A DNA stretch of 64,000 nucleotides from Labyrinthula sp. Ha (GCA_015227615.1 JAALGZ010000009.1:186001-250000); one strand, 5' to 3'; numbered from the stretch's first letter, positions 44,061 to 56,033 are shown. Translations and numbers: made by a program. Notes: generated from the letters alone by a model not told the origin.

Positions 44061-45143
44061 TTAAAACCAAACTCCATAAGGCCAACCACCAGTGCCGTGT
44101 CGATGCATGTATACTGGTGGTACATGCATGTAAGGCACAGGTCTGACTCTAACGCCATTCCTCATTCCAAATTTATTTTTTCTCGGTGAAGAAAATCTAA
44201 ACAATCTGTTAGTTTTCCGTCCATAGTGGTTCACACTTAAATTTTTGAATTTGTCACTTTTCCAGCAATACGATCCTAGAAGGAGCTTTGGGCCTATATG
44301 ATCTTGAAAACTGTCTTGAAACGATACATCAACTTTTTCAACATGACTTTGATCTAAGCGACCAATTAGTTTTATGACTGCATTTTGAAAATTAAGATTC
44401 TGTATCCGTAGGTTGAGCAGATCTCCGCCGTTTTGAAGAGCTTGAAAGAAAAGCACTGCATTTACCACAGAATTCTCAAAAGAGAATATATTCAGGCTTC
44501 TAAGAGAGATGAAACCTTGTTGAATTGAGTTTGCAAAATACATACCCAAGTGAGGGTTCGATAGTTCTGTCGTGAATTTAAGACTATCAATTGTTTTTTC
44601 GTTTTTGAAGAAATGTTTATTAACTTTCATGTCAGTAGATTCTCCACGGGATTTAAAATGAAGAAGCTTCAGATCAGTGGCGCTCTTCAAAGCTTCTATG
44701 ACATATTCAACAATATCTCCATCTTCCATGAGATTCACCGCATCAAGTGTCAGTCCTTCAAGTAGAAATTTTCCATCCTCATCAACAGGATGACGCAAGA
44801 GTTCAATTAAATCTTTTGCCTGGATTCGGCACCTGTTCAGTATTAGAAAAACTGGATGAGACTTCTTGTATGTGTTCACAATCTGGACAAGTAATTCAAA
44901 CGCATGTTTATCTTGCACAAAGTTTGTTCCATCAACTTCAATCTCTGTACATTCTGACTTCGCTTTCTCAAATACTGAATATGACTTTCTCAAGTTCTCT
45001 ACTCTTCTTTCAATTTCGGTGACTATATCACTTTTAAACTTCCCCTTCTGCTTACCCTGCTGTAAAGTTATCTTGACAGCTCTTCTTCCTGTTCCAATTG
45101 CCACTCTATCAGCAAGATAGCTATCCTTTTCATACATACTCAT
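44061..45143 (-). CDS. Leucine-rich orphan protein, copy 1 of a tandem pair
   Basis: A single-exon frame of 360 residues with a clear ATG (45141-45143). The N-terminus DRVAIGTGRRAVKITLQQGKQ is basic and nearly shared with the neighbour at 47948-48985. The body has spaced hydrophobic strands reminiscent of irregular leucine-rich repeats: LLEGLTLDAVNLMED, LKLLHFKSRGES, LRSLNIFSFENS, LLNLRIQNLNF, EKVDVSFQDSF. It has no membrane segment and no known catalytic motif. It ends in a tail rich in Pro, Tyr, His, Met and Gly (PVPYMHVPPVYMHRHGTGGW) that the neighbour lacks. LRR-like proteins usually bind other proteins. I do not recognise the family; the pair looks lineage-specific. An F-box was looked for and not seen. 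Confidence 0.7.
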   Translation of the reverse strand: MSMYEKDSYLADRVAIGTGRRAVKITLQQGKQKGKFKSDIVTEIERRVENLRKSYSVFEKAKSECTEIEVDGTNFVQDKHAFELLVQIVNTYKKSHPVFLILNRCRIQAKDLIELLRHPVDEDGKFLLEGLTLDAVNLMEDGDIVEYVIEALKSATDLKLLHFKSRGESTDMKVNKHFFKNEKTIDSLKFTTELSNPHLGMYFANSIQQGFISLRSLNIFSFENSVVNAVLFFQALQNGGDLLNLRIQNLNFQNAVIKLIGRLDQSHVEKVDVSFQDSFQDHIGPKLLLGSYCWKSDKFKNLSVNHYGRKTNRLFRFSSPRKNKFGMRNGVRVRPVPYMHVPPVYMHRHGTGGWPYGVWF

Positions 45144-47947
45144 AAGATGTTTCTTTTAGTTTGTAACTTCAGTCCCGGAAACAAGTAAAGAATTTTAGAT
45201 GTTTTGGTCAGATACCTGTCTTCTTTGGCATCTTTCACCTGGATTTAAATGATCATTTTAGGCATATTTTGGGCTATTTTCTTTTTCGTTCTCTTGTTTT
45301 GTTTCTTAACTTGGTATCCAAAAGGAAAGCAGAAGAAAAGACTACTTTTATTATAAAAAAGTTGGCTTTACTATGATGGTCTTGATTTTCAAGTACAAAA
45401 ATAAATTAAAAACTTTGGCTTTCTACTAACGAAATACGACTCTTGTTAGACCTAAAGTAGTATTGACGTTTTTGCTGTGGTTCCTAAAAAGGGTAAACTG
45501 AGTTAGAAGCATTTTTGATGAGAAGACACCCAGTTCATGCTTTATCTTTTGTCATGCTAATTTTCTCGTGGCTGTATTTTTTTAAAAACCCCCCTGTTTC
45601 AACTTATATGTCAACATGACAAACACAAACACTGCCGCATATGTTAAACCTCATGACTCAATATACTTTCAGCACCAGGTTTGAACCAAATGCCTCTGTA
45701 CTTTCTCTACATCTAAGCACTTCAAATTTAGCGAGAAAATCCTATTATCAAATTCAATAAAATCAATTTTCATTGACTATGAATATTTTAAAAGTTGTCT
45801 TTCTTCCCTTTCAAGTAGCCCCGACATTTAGTTCTAAGCTAGGATCAAAAATTTTTTCCAAAAATTTGCTGCTTTCTTCTTCTACAACTGTTTTTCAACT
45901 GTTCTCAAGAAGCTTAAGAACTTAAAGAAAACCAATCCAAAGCAGAGTTTCTGCTTAGAACGGGAAACAATGTCAGCGCAAACCAGGTGCTATAGAGAAG
46001 TACATAAGGTAGGCAGTTCTCTCTGTCACCTTCATAGTGATCTCTATAGTACGTTCTCTTGCGGTATGCAGTTTTTTAGCTTATTTTCAGGGCTTTAAAA
46101 ATTGGTTTTATATATGACCAGAAAAAATATCCTAGTTATTAAACAAAGAAAGTTTCAGTGTTATTTTTTATTCATGGCAACTCTTCATAGAGTACTTTTT
46201 TCAAACTTACTAAAATATAACACAGTTGATAAAACTCTTCTTTCTGGGGCTCAATGAAAACTCTCTTGAAAGATTTAACTTGGATATAATTCTCATTAGC
46301 TAGCTATTTTTTCTGATGGTTGACAACAATTGAGTGTACATATCTTGTTCTCAAAATTCATATATATTTTAGCACCAAACCAGCTACATCATTATTGTTC
46401 ACTGCAGCTTCACCACCTACACCAATAAATGAAGTTTCTATCAGTGGTCAATGAGTGTGCGAAATCGAAACGAACAGATTTGGGATATATTCTTGCCTAT
46501 CAGGTATTTGCATTTTATGAGAAATTTTGCTCTAAGTTAACTCAGATAAAGTTTCAATAATTACTATTAAACCCATTTTAACCTAGCATTGAGTCAAAAG
46601 GTTAACTAGCTATATATACACCAGACTATATCTTCATTAATAACTGTATGGATACCAAAGGTGCTCATACAAGTTAAATTTAGCTTTGATGCTTTGCCGA
46701 TCCACAATTACTGGCTCAAAACTTCTTCCACACATTATATTAGTTTTTCATTATTTAAGCTAATTTTTCCCTCAAAATTTAGAAACTAACAAGAAAAAAA
46801 TACTTGTCAAGTTTTCCCAAACAAGCTATTATAACTAATACATAGGAATCCATTACTTCCATGTTATATTTGTAAGCATAACTTAAGTTGATGCTACTAT
46901 TTATATTGTACTCTATATACCGTATTCATAGTATTATAAGTTCGATAAATATAGTCAGATCTATAATAACCTCCATCTTAATTTTCTTGCAAGAAGATAC
47001 CAAATGGGTTTTGACTATTAATTAAGCCCAGCTGAAGTTAAGGAGCCTATTCAAATAGAACACTGTTTCATCTAAGGAAACTTTCTGGGTACCTCAAAAA
47101 ATATATGGATATGCAAGTTAAATTTTTCTTGAACTTGTCAAATAAAGAAAGATAGATGTAGGGAAAATAAACCGAAATCTGTTTGAGATAAACTTTGAGC
47201 ATAAAACCGCTCTTCATATTAGATAAAATTTGTATTGATATTCATAAGACATTAATTTCTACAGTTCAATATGTTAGACAATGCAGGAGTCTTATTACGT
47301 ATAAGCTATTTAATTGTATTTTGTTCATTTCCTTGTTCAGTCTCTAGGATATAGTTTTTCTAGTTCAATTAGGCAAAGTTTTAGAGATCTGGCAAAATCA
47401 AAATGTTAGATTTAAATATTTTTCATGTGAGCTGTTATTTGTAAAGTAACCGAGTTCAAAGAAATTGATTTTAGTCATTGTGTTTTCCATCAAAGGGTCA
47501 GATGATCTTTAGGTACAGTAAAAAACCATGAAACATTCTTTAAGCACATGCAGGTTTAGTGAAAAAGTTTTATCTATGCTGCCATTACGTTGAATGAGAA
47601 GAAAACTAAGATTAGCTGAATTAACTTGACCAAATTAAATAAGTTGAAGCTTAGAGCATTCTAATACCACTAAATTCTGACAGTGTTTAATTCTTCAATG
47701 AAAGCATCATTTACATTTTTTTTCCTGCGCAATACTTTGTTGCTAAGTAACTGCCTTTATTTCACTACGGTAGTTAATTTAAAAAAAAGTTTTCATTTAT
47801 CATTCACACCAATTAAATGCAGTATAATAAAGAGAAAACTTCACTCTGGTTTTACAATGGTAATTTCTAAGTGGGAAAACAGGAAAATATTAACAGGATA
47901 TAAGATAATAAATTTAGAATTAAATATACAGGCATATACCAATATTC
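45144..47947. other. Spacer between the tandem paralogues
   Basis: About 2.8 kb, AT-rich. I found no third copy and no gene. A 90-codon plus-strand frame at 47683-47955 overlaps the end of copy 2 and looks like chance. Confidence 0.5.
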
Positions 47948-48985
47948 TTACATAAAGTCCCTAGGATCGAGAAAACGTTTTGGTGAATATCTTGGTTTTA
48001 TACAATTACTCCTATCACGTAAACCTCCCGTTTCAGAAGAGAATTTAAATGTTTCAATTGTATCTTCTCTAACATGATCTACTTTCAAGTTAGTAAACTT
48101 AAAACTTTTCCAACAATTCGATCCTAATAGAAGTTTTGGTGAAAGGTTTTCTTCAAAACTATCTTGAAAGTTTATATCAACTTGTAAAATTTGACTTTTA
48201 TTGAATAGACCAATCACTTTTACAATTTCCTTTTCAAAGCGTAAGTTTTCGATTTTCAAATATAAGAGATCTCCACCATTTGAAACTCTTTGAAAGAAAG
48301 TTACAGCATTATAAACAGAGTTATCAAAAGAGCTGATATGCAAGTTACTAAGAGACATTAGACCTTTTCCAATTGACTTAGTCAAAAAGTTATTTAATCT
48401 AAGGTTTGCCAACTCTGTCGTAAACTTTAGATTTTCAATTGTTTTCTCTTTCAAAAAGAATTCTTTACTCACGTGCATATTTCCTGTACGCATTCGTGCT
48501 TTAAAATAAAGGAGTTTTAAATCATTAGCATTTTTTAAAGCTTCCAATATATACTCAAGAATATCTGTATCTTCAAAAAGAGTAACTTTGTCTACTGTTA
48601 ATCCTTCAAGTAAAACTGCTCCATCTTTATCAACAGTTTGACGCAAGAGTTTCATTAAATCGGTGCCCTGAAAAGAACAACAGTCTAGATTCAAGTAAAC
48701 TGGATTTGTTTTCTTGTATGTATTCACAAGCTGGAGTAACAACTCAAACGAATGCCTATCTTTTGCAAAGTTTGTTCTAAGAACATGGATTTCGGTATAC
48801 TTTGCTTTTTCTCTTTGAAACAGAGAAACTGTTTTTCTAAACTTTGCAACTCTTGACTTAATTTCCGAAAGTATAGTATTTCGAAAGGCCACGCTCTGTT
48901 TTCCTTTCTGTAGAGTTATCTTTACAGCTTTCTTTCCTGTTCCAACTGCGACTCTATCATTCAGCTGACTATTTTTAGCAGACAT
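47948..48985 (-). CDS. Leucine-rich orphan protein, copy 2 of a tandem pair
   Basis: A single-exon frame of 345 residues, colinear along nearly all its length with the gene at 44061-45143, roughly half identical by eye. Shared blocks include DRVAVGTGKKAVKITLQKGK, the Tyr/Lys-rich LVNTYKKTNPVYL, LLEGLTVDKVTLFED, EKTIENLKFTTELANL, NGGDLLYLKIENL and NFQDSFEENLSPKLLLGSNC followed by WKSFKF. The C-terminal 40 residues differ completely (RYSPKRFLDPRDFM here). The same orientation and 2.8-kb spacing mark an old tandem duplication, and both copies remain open, which suggests selection on both. Function unknown; the repeated L.L.L strands suggest an LRR-like solenoid. Confidence 0.7.
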   Translation of the reverse strand: MSAKNSQLNDRVAVGTGKKAVKITLQKGKQSVAFRNTILSEIKSRVAKFRKTVSLFQREKAKYTEIHVLRTNFAKDRHSFELLLQLVNTYKKTNPVYLNLDCCSFQGTDLMKLLRQTVDKDGAVLLEGLTVDKVTLFEDTDILEYILEALKNANDLKLLYFKARMRTGNMHVSKEFFLKEKTIENLKFTTELANLRLNNFLTKSIGKGLMSLSNLHISSFDNSVYNAVTFFQRVSNGGDLLYLKIENLRFEKEIVKVIGLFNKSQILQVDINFQDSFEENLSPKLLLGSNCWKSFKFTNLKVDHVREDTIETFKFSSETGGLRDRSNCIKPRYSPKRFLDPRDFM

Positions 48986-49589
48986 ATTTTTTAGGTTTTG
49001 TTTTGATTATTTTATTTATCCCGGAAGCGAGTTTCGAAAAAGGTATAGATCTGTATGTGATCAGTCTTCTTTAGCATGGGCCCATTTTTTCTTCAGATGA
49101 ATATTTAAATCGTTTTTTGGGAATTTGGGTTCGGTTTAATTAGTACGGTCCAAATCCCGGATAATATTAAATTACCATATTATATTTCACTGAAGTATTA
49201 GAAACAAAATAATTTTGATGATTTTATACTTGTACGCCATTATTGCAAAGATAAATCTTATTTGCTTCGTTCCTTTGGATTTATGTCAGAGTAGTTGATT
49301 AGCAGGAAATGTCTTGCCTGGGAAATGTTCGCCGTAGAAAGTTTTAATCTTGTATTCTTTGAATCTTAAGGTTAACATTTAATATGTTCTTTAACTCAAC
49401 ACTATGAGAATTTGGTACATGTTATTAATGTTCTGCAGTTTAAGAACTTTCAAGAGGATAACACTCCAACTGCGTATTTTGCTACCCTAAATTGATGGGA
49501 ATGTCAAGTTTAAATATTAGAATTTTGCGTCCAGCAAGGAATCAACTTATAATTTACCATAAGAAGTTACCTGTTCGCCCAAGTTTTAT
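48986..49589. other. Intergenic upstream of copy 2
   Basis: About 600 AT-rich bases holding the copy-2 promoter. Nothing else was seen. Confidence 0.45.
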
Positions 49590-49885
49590 GTGGCAATGAG
49601 AACTGCCACAACATAACCGCACTCCCTAAAGAGCTATGTCCCTGCTCTGTTCATACTTTAACACTGGTACTTAACCCCTGAAAGGCCCTTCCCAGACCTG
49701 CTGCAACCTCTTCTTGGGCCTGAAGGAACTATAGATGATCGACCGTTGCATCAGTGAAGACGTTTTCTGCCTGTCCGATAAGTGCTTACGGCACCCTTAC
49801 CAGGAGCCAAATGGCGGTCCTAAGGCCATCTTTACCTGGCGTGAGGAGCTCACGAAGTTCAAAGGAAATTTTCAGTAGTTCCTAA
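49590..49885 (+). pseudogene. GC-richer decayed coding fragment
   Basis: About 300 bases that are close to half G+C, against roughly a third for the surroundings. One plus-strand frame reads continuously through two stops: RAMSLLCSYFNTGT, stop, PLKGPSQTCCNLFLGLKEL, stop, MIDRCISEDVFCLSDKCLRH and PYQEPNGGPKAIFTWREELT. It is Cys-rich and protein-like, but I do not recognise it. It could be a fragment of an old gene or of a transposable element with different base composition. Confidence 0.35.
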
Positions 49886-49899
49886 TTGACTGAAAACTA

Positions 49900-52790
49900 G
49901 CCATCACGGTATTCTTGCAGCTAGGTCTCTTGTCTTGATTTGAAAAGAGTTAGAAAATCTACATCTTTGTCTGTGAATTAGTTAAAAAATTGGGGTGTGT
50001 TATCGTGAATGGCACCACTCTACTTCGCTGAACATCGTTACGTTGTGTGAGAGGTCATTTAGGACATTTATAATGATTTTTTCTTTGGGGTTTCAAATTT
50101 CCTGGCTGCAACTTGTAATTGGCAATGCAACAACTTTCATTACATTGTTCTTAGGTTGATTGAGTGAAACATGGCCTGCCAACACGTGGTTAATTTTCTT
50201 CAGTGACTTTTTAATTTCCAGGATTTGCAGTAGTGCAGTTGAAGTAGTTGAGCTATCTGCGAAGATAATAACATCTAGGAGGGTCAGATCCATATTTTCA
50301 TCGAAGAGTCCTATTGAAGCGGAGAAAGCTTCTGTTTTGACCAAATTTTGTTTCGCAACTCTTTGTCTAGCAACGTGCTCAGTTATTGGATCTATTCTAC
50401 TGTGAAAAATTTTTGTGGCTTCTCCTAGCGAATGTGGAGTACGGCCGTACAAAGCTCTTATGTTGTAGAAACTCCTGCTACAGACTTCAGCGATAATCAT
50501 CAACCACTTGATCCACTTGTTGTTTTGTAAGATTTCTATTTAGTCTGATTTTTCACGAGACAGATATGATTTTCATTTCAGTTAGATTGGTGTATAGAAC
50601 AGAGGCTTTGGTCAGTTCTCCCACATGTTGAATCATTTTTTTTTGGTTTCGCTCTTATTAATATTTTTTCAATCTTGAGCTTAACTCTTACAAAATTGTA
50701 AAAGTAAACGACAACATTAATGCTTTTCTGGCACTGCACGCTCTCTTGAAGCTGTGAAGATAGGGTTATGGCTGCAGGTATCAAAAGCTTTCTTTAAAGT
50801 AATGAGTAAGAAGTAAAGTTGAAGACTGTTTTTTTGTTCGATATTGAATTTTTTTGCTAAGCTTTTGACTTTTCTTCTGTGCCTATCCCTCCTCTGTATC
50901 CCGTTTAGTAACAAGAACTATTCGCCACTACTGCAGGTTTCAATCTGGTTGCTAATAGCATAGAATCAACCTTGGGCTGATTTTTAGCGTAGATATTGGC
51001 ATGTAGTATTTAGGTTAGTCTGGGTTTCATGTATCATATATATCATGACCGTGTCTGTGGTTCCAAGTAACACTGTATTTTTTTGCTTAGATTTTCAGGG
51101 TCGAAGAAGGGCTCAACACCCCTCACTGAAGAAGTTGCTCATTGTCCTCTTTCATGTTTCCTGGAACTTTATTTGGGATCCCGTCTAGACCAGGGGCATT
51201 TAATGTCTTGAGTAGTTTCAGCACTCTGTCAGTTTCTTCACTGGTGGACGGGTTTGGATTGACTACTGCTAAACCTTCCACAAAGTGAACCTGTTCCAGG
51301 TTCTTCTGTTTATTGTTAATTTGTTGCATTTTGATGCTGACTTTTGAAATATCTTTGTTTGTTTTACTGTTATCACTATCTAGTCACAAAAGTTTAAAAT
51401 ATGTTTGTGAGATTTTTTCTACCATTGGAAAATACAATAACATTGTAAACTTGCCTGACATGATTTTTCCAAAGATGTATTCTATTTTTAGAGATAGCAG
51501 TGTCAATCCAGACTTTTTAGTTATTGAGTGTGATTTTTATTCGTGATGTACAAGATTTTGCTTTCGTTTGATGCTAAGCTTCTTCGTATAAAACCTCTCG
51601 GTTCAAACAAAATTTCAGTATTTGAGGATGTTTTACGTTTCAAATTTTTCTAAACTAGCGATGGGATGGTGTTCTTGATGAGACAGCTCTTGATCTTACT
51701 GTATTTGTCATAGCTACTTCTGATGGCAAACAGATGCCCATCTTTTGCTTCACAATTACAGTTATTTTCGTAAACTGTATGTTTTTATGGTGTTGATGGA
51801 CCCTTTTCTCAAAGAGTCGTGGAGTAAAGTGGTATAATAACGGAATTTCTCAGCCTTTGGCTATTGGGGAATTGATATTTGTGAGATAATAACATGGAAC
51901 GATCTGTGTCAAAAGTCTTCCTTCATGTGTACTAGAGCTACCAAATATTTTCTTAATCTACATAGGTGCAATCTCCTTAAGTATTTACTGAGTGAAATGC
52001 AGAAGTCTATTTCTCATATCTTTCCGCCTTTTGTGTTTTCATTTGTAGCCGGTTTACCCGTTTGACCGCGGTTTTGCAGTCATAGAATGTTAGTTGACAA
52101 TGATCATGTTAATCTTGTTTAACCAATCTCTCAAAAATGATTCGTTATGATTTAATATAGTTCCACAGTGAGAATTCTTGCTGTTGCCTATATTTTTGTT
52201 GAAGAATTGGGTACAAACTGCCCATACTAGAATTATCGGCTCATCTTTCCTTCTCTTATACAAGAAATAAGTCAAAATGTCAAGAATTTTCTTTTAGATA
52301 TTTATTGGCAGACGGCTGTGTGGTACGCAAACATTGGCAATAAATATTTGCTTTTTTGTATTTAAAATTTACTAGCAAATTTCTTCATCTTTGAGACTTA
52401 TTTTCAACGGTTTTTCGCAATATTTTGTACAGGTAAAAGTGACTCTGTGTCTTCGTTCTCTTTTTCTTGGAATATTTTTGTAATAAGGTGTTCTATCATT
52501 GTACTTCTAATCCTTCGAAGCCATTGTATACTAGTGCTTCCAACTTCCTGTAGAACAAGGACGTCAGTGTTGTTTTTTATAGAAATCTGCAAAGTACTGG
52601 AGTTACATAAAGCGAGAGTGTTTACTTTTTCAGAGACAATTGAAAGTCTCTTGCTAGGTTTATTCTTAATGACTGGATGAGTTTCCAGGTGGATTGGCAC
52701 CACTTCATGTTCCCCCGAAATATCGTGTATCACAACCAAAGATGTTAATATGGCTGTCTTGTCTTTTTAGTGGCTTAAAATTTTCTTTAG
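49900..52790 (-). mobile_element. Second decayed LINE, minus strand
   Basis: On the minus strand, LINE parts appear in order: endonuclease start KRLSIVSEKVNTLAL and TDVLVLQEVGS (about 52.66-52.56 kb); reverse transcriptase start LLKTLNAPGLDGIPN (about 51.22-51.17 kb); ITLKKAFDTCSHNP, the D-x-x-AFD motif (about 50.8 kb); and FADSSTT followed by an helical thumb-like region (about 50.27-50.1 kb). Many stops and frame changes break it (at least eight). It differs from the plus-strand LINE at 39.7-43.3 kb in every shared motif, so it is a different family or subfamily. Ends are approximate. Confidence 0.75.
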
Positions 52791-53966
52791 CTCTTAGTCC
52801 AACTCCATTCTCCTATAAACCATGACATAGCGTAGTATACTGGTTTCAGGAGAACATGATTTGACTAATCTGTTTGTACAGTGTGCTTGCTATACATACT
52901 AGTCATGACTTGTTTTTCGGCGAGGAAAATTTAATAAAACTCATTGCACAGAGAAAAACTTAGGCTTTAGGTAAAAACAAGAACTAGAATCTTAATGACA
53001 CTGCAAACAATAACAATAATCCTGAGAAGTTAGTGTTGATCATGTTCTTTGTATGGGCGAAGAAAATGAGTGGCTAATGCTACGATACTTAGTTACATTT
53101 TGTCAATAGTATTATTCTGGAAAAGGAAAGTTTGGTGATGTTTCTATGATACCAATTTTTTTTAAAGGTAAAAATGCTCAGGCATAGAAAGTTTTTTTAA
53201 AGTAAGGTTTGTTGGGATTTGTCAAAAGACTCTGAAAGAGTTTGGGAATATGCTTAATGATAATTCAGATGAACAAAGGTTAATTCCAATTAGGCCTCGG
53301 GTATGGTTTATTGATAATTTTTTAATAGAAAATTTCCCCATGTTTTTTTATTGAATGATTCTGATGATTTCCAAATCATTTTGATTATTGATAATCAAAT
53401 GATTATCAATAATGAATTGGGCCACACAACCTAGAAAAAACCGGCCAAAAAGTAATTATAACTGTGTCACCATATGAAAATCTGAAATATGCAGAGCTTA
53501 GGACCCTACTACAATTTATTACCGGATTATTTCCATGTTATGTGCCAGTTTTTAAAGATCTTCATACTGTGCAAAGAGAAGATAAAACTTTTATGAGAAA
53601 CTGAATCAACGTCACATGTTCCAGTCCTCTTTTGATATTAAATTTATAATCAGAAAAAGACAACAGCATTTGATACTAATCAGGATCTAACTTTTCTTAT
53701 TAAGAATCAGAGTTAAAATAATTTTAACTTAAACAATGAGAGATTTCTTAAAATCCGATGCCTATTCACAGTTAACCATTAATTATTGAGTTCAACTTAG
53801 TTCTAGTTGTTGCAAATGGTGCATTAACTTTAAGTTTTGTGAACAGTCTTTTCGAACACCGGTGTAAGAAAAACTGCTCTCCTATTTCACATATACACCA
53901 ACTGCTCTCAATATGGCATTACTGGAAAGTTCAGACGCCTTGAAACCGTAGATTTATCTGTTCGAG
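52791..53966. other. Intergenic upstream of the pseudouridine gene
   Basis: About 1.2 kb, AT-rich. It contains a truncated MITE copy (listed). The last 150 bases before 53967 must hold the promoter of the bifunctional gene. Confidence 0.5.
53292..53550 (+). mobile_element. Truncated, diverged copy of the hAT-like MITE
   Basis: TTTATTGATAATTTTTTAAT, then TTGATTATTGATAATCAAATG and GAATTGGGCCACACAACC, follow the left part of the 16.4-17.0 kb MITE in order. The match fades after about 53.54 kb and no right end was found. The 119-bp palindromic block present in the other copy is absent here, giving an empty-site comparison. Confidence 0.6.
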
Positions 53967-55993
53967 ATGAATATATTTTGGAAGCGTCGTTTTTCGTCAA
54001 AACTTCTATTTTCTCCTTCAGTAAAGAGTGCATTAGAATCCAACAAACCAGTTGTTGCACTAGAAAGTACTATCATCACTCACGGTATGCCGTATCCGGA
54101 GAACCTTAGAATGGCCCAACTGGTGGAACAAACAATCAAGGAAAACGGAGCAACTCCTGCTACAATAGGGATATCCAAAGGCTCATTTCTAATTGGAATG
54201 TCCTCAACCCAACTAAAAACTTTTTCTGAATCTGCCTCAGACTCTGGTACTTTTTATTCTTACCACTAATTATAGGCTCTTCAAAAAAACCAATGAAAAT
54301 ATCTAGCAGAGAACTTGGTTTACCAAATATATCTATTGGTGGGACAACTGTTTCAGCTACTATGTCTCTGGCACATCAGGCTGGTATTGATGTTTTTGCT
54401 ACTGGAGGTTCCGGAGGTGTTCATTTCAATGCATTTGGCTCTTCACCAACCTTTGATGTTTCTTCGGATTTAACTCAGCTCTCCAAAACACCAGTTACAG
54501 TTGTTTCAGCTGGAATTAAAAGTATTTTGGATATTGGTGCATCTCTTGAGTACTTGGAGACTCTTGGAGTTCCCACTGCAACACTGAATTCAGTAATGTT
54601 CCCTTCTTTTTTTACACCAAGTTCAAAGTTTAAGTCTCCAATGAATTTTTCATGTATTGCAGAGGTAAATTATTTTTAATATATATAAAGTTTAGGTCGC
54701 TGATTTTATCTATGAAAGAAAGCAATTAAATTTTGAAACTGGGATGTTACTTGCAGTACCTAATCCTAGTGTAAATGAAGAAACAGAGGAGTTAATAAAT
54801 AGTGCAATAAAAGAAGGTTTGGCAGAAGTGGAAAAATTGTCCATCAAAGGCAAGGAAATTACTCCTTTTCTTTTAGATAAGATTTATCATATTACAAAAG
54901 GAGAAAGTCTAAAGAGTAATATAAATCTTGTACTTAACAACGCAAAAGTAGCTGCTAAACTTGCAGTCAAGTTAAATTTGAAAGATCAGATTTCAGAGCC
55001 AAGTAAATAATTTGGGTATTGTTTATCTATTACTTAGATATATTATTTCCTAAGAGTTCAAATACTATGGTCATAGGTGGCTCAACGCTTGACACAACAA
55101 TCTCTGGATTCAAAAATATGGAAAATAATTTTAAGAAAAGTGTTTCTGCTAAATTTTCTTCTGATTTTGGAGGTGTAGGAAGAAATATTGTAGAAAACCT
55201 TGCCAGACTAGATCAAGCTCATTGCAACATTAGTAACGTTGGTTTCATTAGTATTGTTGGAAATGATTCTACTGGGGAATCAATTGAATATGGTTTAAGA
55301 TCTTCTGGGATTAAAAAGTTGTTTCTTCAGCGAAATGAGGAAGATTCTTCTGCTAGTTACCTGGAAGTAACAGATGAAGATGGTGATATGGTTTTTGCGT
55401 TTGCTGGAATGGATATCAACTCAAGGCTAGATTTTTCCAAAGTTCAGCCTGTGTTAAAATGCGAATATCCCAGACTTGTCTTACTGGATGCAAATCTTTC
55501 ACCACAATTTTATGAAGATCTGTTTAAGTGGAAAAATATTCATCACCCAGATTTAAGAATAGGTTTTGAAGCTACTTCTGTTGAAAAATGCATTAAAGCA
55601 ATCCCTTTTCTAAAAAATATCTGGTTATTTTCTCCAAATGAATCTGAACTGAGGGAAGTTTTGCAAAAGCTTCCTGACAACCAAACTGGATGTACAAAGT
55701 GTTTGGTAAAACGTGGTGCAGAAGGGCTAGATCTGGGGTATATCGATCTCGAAAGTCGCATTTTTGTTTCTGAGAAGAAAGAAATTCCAAGTGCAGATGC
55801 AACAAAGGGAATGGTAAATACAAGAGGGTGTGGAGATGCCGTGTTCTCTGGTTTTGTGTTTGCTTCAACTATACTTGGTCTATCAGAGAGTTCATGCTTA
55901 AAATTTGCTCTGACTGCTGCTGAAGAAACAATGAAGACTCAATCCACAGTAGCAGATGTACAGAGTTTTGGGAAAATGTTAAGCAAACTATAA
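53967..55993 (+). CDS. Bifunctional pseudouridine-5'-P glycosidase / pseudouridine kinase
   Basis: The enzyme breaks down pseudouridine: the C-terminal PfkB-type kinase phosphorylates it and the N-terminal PsuG domain splits pseudouridine 5'-phosphate into uracil and ribose 5-phosphate. Four exons (53967-54246, 54276-54664, 54696-55002, 55038-55993) with introns of 29, 31 and 35 nt give 643 residues. PsuG signatures: VALESTIITHGMPYP, GISKGSFLIGMS, KISSRELGLP, GGTTVSATMSLAHQAGIDVF, ATGGSGGVHF, VVSAGIKSILDIGAS with the active-site Lys, and AVPNP. Kinase signatures: MVIGGSTLDTT, FGGVGRNIVENLARL, LFSPNESEL and NTRGCGDAVFSGF, where GCGD replaces the usual GAGD and keeps the catalytic Asp. The N-terminus MNIFWKRRFSSKLLF looks like a mitochondrial leader. 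Fusions of the two enzymes are known in fungi, animals and other eukaryotes. It converges on the membrane-protein gene with 40 bases between stops. Confidence 0.93.
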
Positions 55994-56033
55994 AAATATG
56001 ACTTCAAACTATTAGAGTGTATTTTTTCTGAAA

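Noticed and set aside
45670-45700. GGTTCAAACC on the minus strand as a tRNA gene
   Set aside because: No cloverleaf can be drawn around it.
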